Source: Aplysia californica (Eukaryota > Mollusca > Gastropoda > Aplysiida > Aplysiidae). Taken from it: a stretch of DNA of 64,000 nt. Of this stretch, positions 27,750 through 36,700 are shown in pieces (position 1 is the stretch's first letter; every line of letters begins with the position of its first letter). The DNA lies in NCBI RefSeq assembly GCF_000002075.1, contig NW_004797324.1, forward strand, positions 1,596,794-1,660,793, written 5' to 3'. The notes under the pieces were generated by a model. It saw nothing but the letters and a program-made list of their open reading frames with translations. It made no database searches and had not been told where the DNA came from. Position numbers and translations under genes: made by a program.

Positions 27750-30700
27750 GTTTTGGGAAAAAGCATGGTGGACAGACAGGATGGCAACCCACTTCCACTG
27801 CTGAGCCTGCTCTTTGCAGCCAACAAATCGCACTAGATTCTCTACCCTCAGACCAACAATAGTAATTCCCACAAAATATTACATTCTTCATACAGAATTT
27901 CAAAGAAACTATTTCTTGTAACTTCCAATGCCTTTTCACAATACAAAATCCTACCCTTCTGATTCTAAAGCAGAAAGCCCTTTTGACAGCACACCATGAC
28001 TTTCAGCAATGAGAGAAATGGAACAAAAAACAATGGAGCAAACATCTCAAAATGAAGCAAAATTGATTGGTTGAAGCGAAAAATTTTTTGTAAATTTTAC
28101 TGCTACTGGAATCTGACTGCATTACAAAAATCATCAAACACACACAAGTCCATCAACCGTCTTATCCTCACCAGCACCATACACATCTCTATAGTCACCA
28201 AACACAAATCAAAACGATGCCATTAGCATTAGCAATGAAAATTTCTACAGCAAACAATACTTCATTCTGACAATAATATCCACAAACCACGAGTACAAAC
28301 CACCTTCAGATAAACTGGCCAAGTACAAAATTGTGCTTTAACACAACAACAGATTTACAGGGTTCCTGCCATGAACTTTCCATCAAATTCAAGGAGGTTT
28401 CAAGGAGGTTTCAAGGAGAAATTTTTTTAATTCAAGGAGATTTGGTCCAAAAATTCATGACGAAAGCCTATTATCAAAGGCCTGAACTTGTCCGAAAGGA
28501 ACCATATCATAGTTTCGATTTTCCAACAAAAACTGTTCCCAGGGTGACAGCCAACCCGGCTTCTCAATTTTCCAGACGGGACTCATCCATTCTCCAGGGG
28601 CATGCTACATAACAATGATAGTGCATGCTCCATTTATAATATTATATATTATATATAATATACACACACACGTGGCACGCACGCATGCAGGTACATTATA
28701 TCCAGTCAACAACATGATGTCAGTGTGGCACTGGGATACTGTGACTCAGGTATTTCAGTCTGTTCTTACTTAATTTATATTTTCCCCTCATCATATTCGC
28801 CTATATTAACTATATAAAAATGAATCTTGCTTTGATCCTGACAAAAAGGCCTAGAACCAGAATACCCACTGTCAAGAACCAATTTAGGGTGTCATGGTTT
28901 ATATAAGTGAAAGACAAAAATTATTGCTCTAACTCAAAGTAGAGCAATAACATGAATGGCTCAAGTAGACCTATTCAGTGTGAGAGGTGTAAGAACTGAG
29001 GGAGGGCAAGAAGCAGTGACACTGAAAATCTGCAAATCTTGAACAGAAAGTTAAATTATATAGAAAATACAATCAATGAAACGGGAACCCTTTAGTTACA
29101 AGAACACGGCTTACAAGGTTTGAGTAAGACAGATCCCGATTCCACACAAGGCCTGCACCAACGCGCGCTGTGCAGAGAGCTCTAGATAGTAGTAATCAAA
29201 ATTTTGAAAAGTAAAATCTGCTTCCAAGTTCAGTTTTTGTCATCCGGTGTTGCCTTCAACCTCAGCTCAGCCCCCCCCNNNNNNNNNNNNNNNNNNNNNN
29301 NNNNNNNNNNNNNNNNNNNNNNNNNNNNNNNNNNNNNNNNNNNNNNNNNNNNNNNNNNNNNNNNNNNNNNNNNNNNNNCCCGCGTGTCTTTAAAAAAAAA
29401 AATCAATAATCCCCCCATTCCCGAGTCCTATACTTCGCAGCGCTCAGACTTCACTTAGCATGAACTTTGGTGACCTCAACCATCGCCGATACTCACGATG
29501 TGACGAAAACGCACAGGTTCAATGACCAGTCACAATGGCAAGCCCGACAAGAAGCTTTCTTTTTCTTTCTGTTTTTTTCACAAGTGACAGCACAGGACAA
29601 ACGAATTATTTTCATGGCGACACAGCATTTGTAATGCAGAACCTGCATGTTACAAAAGTGGCGCTATCAGACTACTATAGTCCCTACCGGAAAATTTCTT
29701 GGTGGTAACGAAAGCGAAAGTAGATCTTGATTTTCCCAATCCAGCTTCGGTATCAGACATAAACTTCCACTTGTTCCCGCCATAACCGCCTGTGCGGGTT
29801 TATCGTACTCTCGGGCCGGGAAAGGCCGAATGAATTATATTATATCACAACCGCGACCAGCAAAAATGGACTCAAGGACGTGATCCGATTTGGTTTTCAA
29901 ATGAGAACGTTTGTGTATTTTCCCGGGTCTTTCACGGGGCAATTTACAGATTTCTTCAAATTCCGGGTCTTGGCCATTTTTTTCAAATTCTTGGGTAATT
30001 CCAGGGGCCCCCGGGATTCCCGGGGCCTGACAGTCACTCTGTACACGTGTTCCTGTCCGATCAGGCAAAATTCAAGTTTTCAAGGAGATTTTTCCTCGAA
30101 CGCAAATTCAAGGAGTTTTCAAGGAGATTTTTCCTCGAACGCAAATTCAAGGAGTTTTCAAGGAGATTTTTCCTTGAAAGCAAATTCAAGCAGTTTTCAA
30201 GGACTCCTTGAATTCAAGGAGGCCGCGGGAACCCTGGATTTAACTAGAAATGTACCTTGTTCTTGAAAAAAACATAGTTACTGTTAAACTTGCTCTAATT
30301 GCCATCAATCCAAGACAATCGCCTGTACAAAAAAATGACCACTTCCCATCCCTTCCTTGCATTTTTTCTATATTATAATGATACTGTACAAGACACCCAC
30401 ATTTGTAAGACACACATTTTGTCTTGGACAATTTCAACTGTACATTAATAATAATAACAATTAAATCAGACTTCATTTGCATAGAATATAGTTCCACTTG
30501 AAATTTGGCTCTGTGGGAATGACAATCTAATAATTCCCTAAGAAACCAAACAACATTGAAAACATTCTCAGCTTCCTGTAAAATACTAGTACAAGTAGCC
30601 ATATTACATGCACTTGAAACCCCAACATCTAGCATGCCCTTACCAATCTCACTTCCTGACAAAAACTTGAGAGCAGAGGCAACAAGCTCGACCCAATTTT

Positions 30701-33700
30701 TCTGCAGGGCCAGCCATGGGTTGGAGATCTCATCATTGGAGTCCAACCACTCCCGAACTCTTTCTTCAACCTAGGGGTGGAGAAACACATCAGGATAACA
30801 CAACGTCACCTTTCACACACACACATCAAGCACAAGACAAATCTTACTGGCATGAATACAGCACGATTACTTTTTTTTCTCTCTTCCAATCATAAGATCA
30901 TACTTAAAACTACAAACTTCTTCCAGTTCATAGAATTTAAATTATTAGCAATTTATTAACAAATCAACTTCTTCACATAAAGGCAACAAAAAACTATGAG
31001 CAAAGAACATTCGGGGCGGGGGTTGTATAAGATATTGATTATTGATTAATTACCATCATAATCATATTATAGTCATGTAACATACATAACTCAACATTTT
31101 TCCTCCACACACGCCATGTATCAATGTTTTCAAAAATTCCTGCTGCTCTTAAATCAATGGGTCGAAGATTACTTTCAAGGGCACTGGACGACGAACAAAG
31201 GACATGCCAAGAAAGTGCAATTTAGTACTCAAGAAAAAAACTACCTTTGCAGTTGCTGTTTTACCATCAGGAAATTCTGACAATATATCTCGCAGGAGGC
31301 AGAAGAAATTAGTAGCAGGGCCAAACACTGTCTTTTGCAATGGTCTGGGGAAGTAAGGAGAAAAATGGGTTCAGTCACAGGAGTTTCATTGCTCACAACT
31401 ATGAGAGTAGTACAAAAAAGTGGTGTTGGCGGTCAGGTGGTTAGACTTCTGGACTCGCAACCGAAAGGTCATGGTTTCAAACCCCATCACGGGCCTTACG
31501 TATTCTTGGGGAAGGCTTTTTCACAAATTTTCCCCACTTCACCAATGTGGGAAAGCACTCTGCTATAGACATCGAAACATTTGGTCAGTTTGTAGGTGTT
31601 AGAGCACTTACTCGGCTGTTTGTGCCATGTTTCCCAGGAAGCCGAGAATGTGTCTGAGTTTTATTGGGTCTGCTGGGCTAATAATATAGATTGTAAAGCA
31701 CTCATAGCTTGCTGTTGAGAGTGGACATGTGCTACGCAAATGTTATTTCTTCTCATTATTGTTTAAAAGTGTCACATCAATGTGTGCAACACACTGAATA
31801 AGAAGGACTGGTTATTCCAGGAGTCTAACAGTGAGTGGTTAGATTGGTCACTTTTTAACACGAGCCTAGCTAACTCCCAGCAGAGGGCAAGCAAATGTCC
31901 TCTTGCACTCTGACCCATCATTTGTTCCTGAATTGACAAGGTTCTCAGATTTTGCAAAGTTGACACACACAAAATGACTAACAGATCAAAATCACTAGAC
32001 TGATGATAATCTGTACATTAAATTGAAGTACTGAGTTACAATATCAAGCCCTTTCCCAAAAGGAATCGGAGTAACTCCCAACTAAAAGACGATGGGAATG
32101 TCTCCGAATCAATACTCACTCGTCTGGAACCTCTTCTGGGCCAGGGAACGTTAGGCTGGTGTCCAGACTGGGTAAAGCAGCAGGCATGACCATATCCTCC
32201 TCCCCTAAGAGGTTCGGCGACTCCTTCACCTTCAACTTGCGTTTTTTCTCTCCTTTGGCTTTGAGTTTCAGTCTTTTCTTCATGGTGGCAGGATTGCCTG
32301 TTGTGCTGTCTCCTACAGAGAGAGAAGTCCACAAAATTTGAGCATATCACAGGAGAGTAGTGTGTGCTGTACATTTTTTGGAATGTTTAAACGTCTTCAC
32401 AGCACAGATTTTTCTCTTTTTGCTTACTTTTATCTATACTCTTTCTCTAATAATAACCAATTTCAAATCACGATTACCCCCCCCCCAAATCGTCAAAAAC
32501 AAGGGGGAGAAAAAGGAATTTCGGCAAGAGAGCATTAGGTTCCATCCCTGTCTCATTAGCATAAAGCAGAAAATGAAGACTATTAAATGCCATCTACAGA
32601 GGGTAACAGCAGCCTTGGCAAGTTTCATGCCACAAAAGTAAACATAACAGGTGTAGCCCATATTGCAAAATTTAACATAACATATGAAACACATAAGGTT
32701 TTTTTTTCTGCTTGTTGATGGTTTGCAATTATTTAAAACACCTTGCTAAACATCAACTCTTTGCACTCCTTGATGTAATGTGCCAATACTTTCTTTTTCT
32801 CTACTGATGCCATGTGCACTAGAAAGTTGTACACATAGAGATCAAACATCACAAACCTGCATGAGCCTTGGAATTTTTCTTATTGGCTTGACACCGGGAT
32901 AATATGTCTTGCAGGCTGACATTGCTTGTGTCAAATTCAGGCAGATCCTAAAGAGATACAGGACACAACATATATAAACAGATACTCTTTTGTAAACAAA
33001 TATCTAACCACCTATCTAAAAAAAATTAAATGAAACAGCAAAAGAAACACCAGTTACAAGTCAGAAATAACAGCTTTATTTATTGAGAAAACTAATCTAA
33101 CACTAATGAAAATAAATAAACAAATAATGAACAATCCCTTAATTACTCTGTTCAGCTCTGCTCAAAGCAACCTCCAAACAATTCTCGTTTTAATGTATTC
33201 CTCTCATCCATTGTTCTTTTATTTGCATTATAAAAGTTTCTCCATCAATTTCTGACAAAGACCAATGCGTCTGAAGAGGAGAACATTCTCAAGCGAAAAG
33301 CGAAACAGCAAAAAAAAAAGGATTAAAAGGACCTGTGGATTCTTCTATTGCAAATGAGCCCAATCTTGGCAAAGAATGTTTGATAATTTAATTACTTATA
33401 GAGAAAAAAAACTGCCAAAACATACAGGAAACAGTCAGTTCTGTAAAAGAACAATGGTTGACGAAAGAGTTTTTCAAAACTGACCAGTCTCAAAAAGAAA
33501 AAAAATTTTAATAGAAAAAACAAAAATTTTTTTTAAAAATTCATTTTAATGTGAATGACAATAACAGAGAACAACAGAAGGCAACAACTCACCGGTTCCA
33601 GCAATTTTTTCCTCTTGTGCATCTTAAGCATAACCCTATAACTTTCCTCTGTGACCTCCACAGGGCTGATGGGCCGCGGCCGCTTGTTCTGTCCCGCAGC

Positions 33701-36700
33701 AGGTGTGGTTGGTCCCAATGGTGTGGTGGCTTGGGGCGGGTGGTGCAGCGAGCTGTTCATGTCACCGTTCATCTGCGGAGGTTTGTTGGCGAAGGTGGCG
33801 ACTACGCTGGGCAGTGTGGGCTCAGGGGAGGGAATAGGCCCCAGAGATTTGAACAGTTGTCGTCTGCTTCTCTGGACCGGACCTGGGACAAATTAACAAT
33901 TTTTTTTCCAAAAAATGCATGTCTTTGAACTGTTATGAACAGTAATAAATTTGCCAATTTAATGCTGGATACAAGCTTGCATTGCAAATGAACAGTTCTG
34001 AGAAAAATACAGGACGGTTTCTAAGATTTATGAAAAACAAGGAAAAATTGTCACTTTAAAAGCAGAACAGCGGCTTTTGGGTTTTTTTTACATCTTTCAT
34101 GATATCTCCCCAGAACTCAAAGGATCATAACAGGGACTTAAATTGCTATTCAATTTCTAAACAAAGAGCAATCCATGCAAGCATGAGACATTTTTTAATT
34201 ACTAGTCTAAAGATTAATTACAAGCTACACCTCCCTTAAAATTTTCCAGAAAAAAATATTGAGGACATAAAAAATAAACGAATTTCAGTCCAAATTGTTC
34301 ATTCTTTAATGGACCCAAAAAATAGGTCTTCCAAACCCTTACTAGACGATTCATCCTCCTCTTCCGATGAGGTGTCAGGAATTCCACATTCTTCTCGTAC
34401 TTCCTTCAGAATCCTGTCCCCAAAAAAAAAGACAAAAGTAGTTTTTATAGTACAAATCAATTTTGTAAATAATTTTTTACCATATAGACACAACTAGCAT
34501 CATTTAGAAGGCAAGCTGCTTCAACCATGTCTGCCAGGGCCAATCCAGGCAAGGTGGAATACAACATCCTAGAAATCAGACCAACATTCTCGATGAAAAA
34601 ACATATCCTTTATCCATTTAAGAATTTAACTCTGTTTCCACGTGCAATAATGAAGAGTCTAACTAAACTACAGTATAACGTGGATAGGTCGAACACAGAA
34701 GACTCGAAATTACACATCTGTCCAACTGTGCCTGCCGTTCCGTTTTTTTCTTCTTCTTTATCTTTGTAGGATATCCTTCGAACTATGGATCCCTCGAACT
34801 ACCGAGGCCAGTCCCGTCGAATTCGAGCAATCAGTGTTTTACTGTATTTCAAGAAACATTATCAACATTAGGAAAAAACAGGTCCCATTAAAAGCCTCTA
34901 ATTTTTTAACAAAAAAAAAAAGACTTTATGTGGTTATGCTATCCTAAAACACTACATTAATTTTTCATCCAGTACAAATGACTGAAGAAAAATATAATAC
35001 ATCTTTAAAAAAAATAAAAATTCAGTAGGAAACACTCCTCTCCGGTAACTTAATTTCACAAGTTTGTTTCTTTATTTCCAAGGGAACACAATTCATTTGT
35101 GAAACAAAAATCTTCCAGTTACGCAACTTGAGTTAAAAAATCATGCAAACTAACCTGACAGTTTTTTTCTTCACATTCTGCTCAACATGACTACTTTTCT
35201 TCTTCACCAGAGGCCGATACTGGTATTTGATTGGTTCTCCTGGAGCCAAGGTGGAGGCCTGCTCAAACAGCTCCTGTCCCATGGAACAAACAGAAAAAGA
35301 ACCTTATATGTTAGAGGGCACGTTTTTTGACACTGAATCAACTGGCAACACAATATGGTCATTATGAGAAAATATGAAAGTAATCAATGCATTCTTCACA
35401 ATAGACAGGAAGAAATTTTGCATTATTTACACAAAATCACATTTTGATAATACTATAAACAAGACTTAATTGTGTGTAAAAAAAAGCCTATCGTAATACA
35501 ATACATTAAAAAACCCTCAGAAAAACTATAGAGACTTTTAATAGTCAGAGCAACAAGGGTCACACAGCATCTCAAACCTAAAGGACACCTCGACTAATTT
35601 TGTTAAATTACCACAAAACAGAACACAGCTTTGAGCCAAGTATGAAGAAAGGAAGACTGATATAAAGCAAAATTATTTTTTTAAATAGTTCTCTCCCTAC
35701 CTGACGAGATAGAAGCAACTGTTTCAACAAATCTGATACAAAGCGTTGATGTCGCATTTTGTAATCTCTATATCGGAACTGCCGTGTCTGTTTCCTGTAA
35801 CGGGCTATTTCAGGATGTAAATATCCCTCTGCAAATAACAAAGCAGGGCGAAAATAAACAAATGAGCTGTTAAGCTGTAAAATTTACAAAACAAAATAAA
35901 GATGTTCATTCATAACTTAAAAACCTTTAAATGAAATAGCATACCAGTTACAAATTCAAACAGTCATTTGTAAAAGAACTATTTCATATGATAAATAAGA
36001 AAATCTAGTTCAGTGAAATAACACTAACACAGGTATTTTTTTGTGGAATTAACACACTGGGCAAAAAATAAAGTACCCTACAACAGAAGAACTTGTAGTT
36101 AATGGTAATAGCGTCATTTGGCACAGTCTTTCATGGATGTGGATTTGTCAAGGGTTTTTACCAGTCAACATTAAAAAGAGAAATAAAATTTGAATTTACT
36201 AATCCACTGCAGTTTTTTAGAATATGTTTAAACAATGAAATAAGAAAAATGGAAAGCACAAAAGTACCTTTCAATTTCTTCTGCAAATCCTCCAGAGGAT
36301 TTCCAAACTTGAAATTTTCTCCACTCAGTAACCTCCTATGAGAAAAAAAAACAATCATTTTTCAATGTTTACTCATTAAAATAAAAAGTGGATAAATTTT
36401 GAAAGATTCTATGATTATAACTGAGAAACAGTTCTTATTAGAAACTGAGAAAAAGAAACAAACAGATCAATAAATTTGATTTGCAAAAAAAGAAAAACAA
36501 CAAATTTCACAATTTCAACATAATACGGCGATGCATAATAAATAATAGAAACTGAAACTCCATCAGAACATCCCCTTTCATGGGGCTATGACTTCAAGTA
36601 AAGCAGAATACTTCTCCAGTAACTTTGTGTGAAACTAAAACCTTTTGCCATCGTAAACAGCAGTAAAGCAAATCTCAATTGTTCAAGCATTTTCAGTTTC

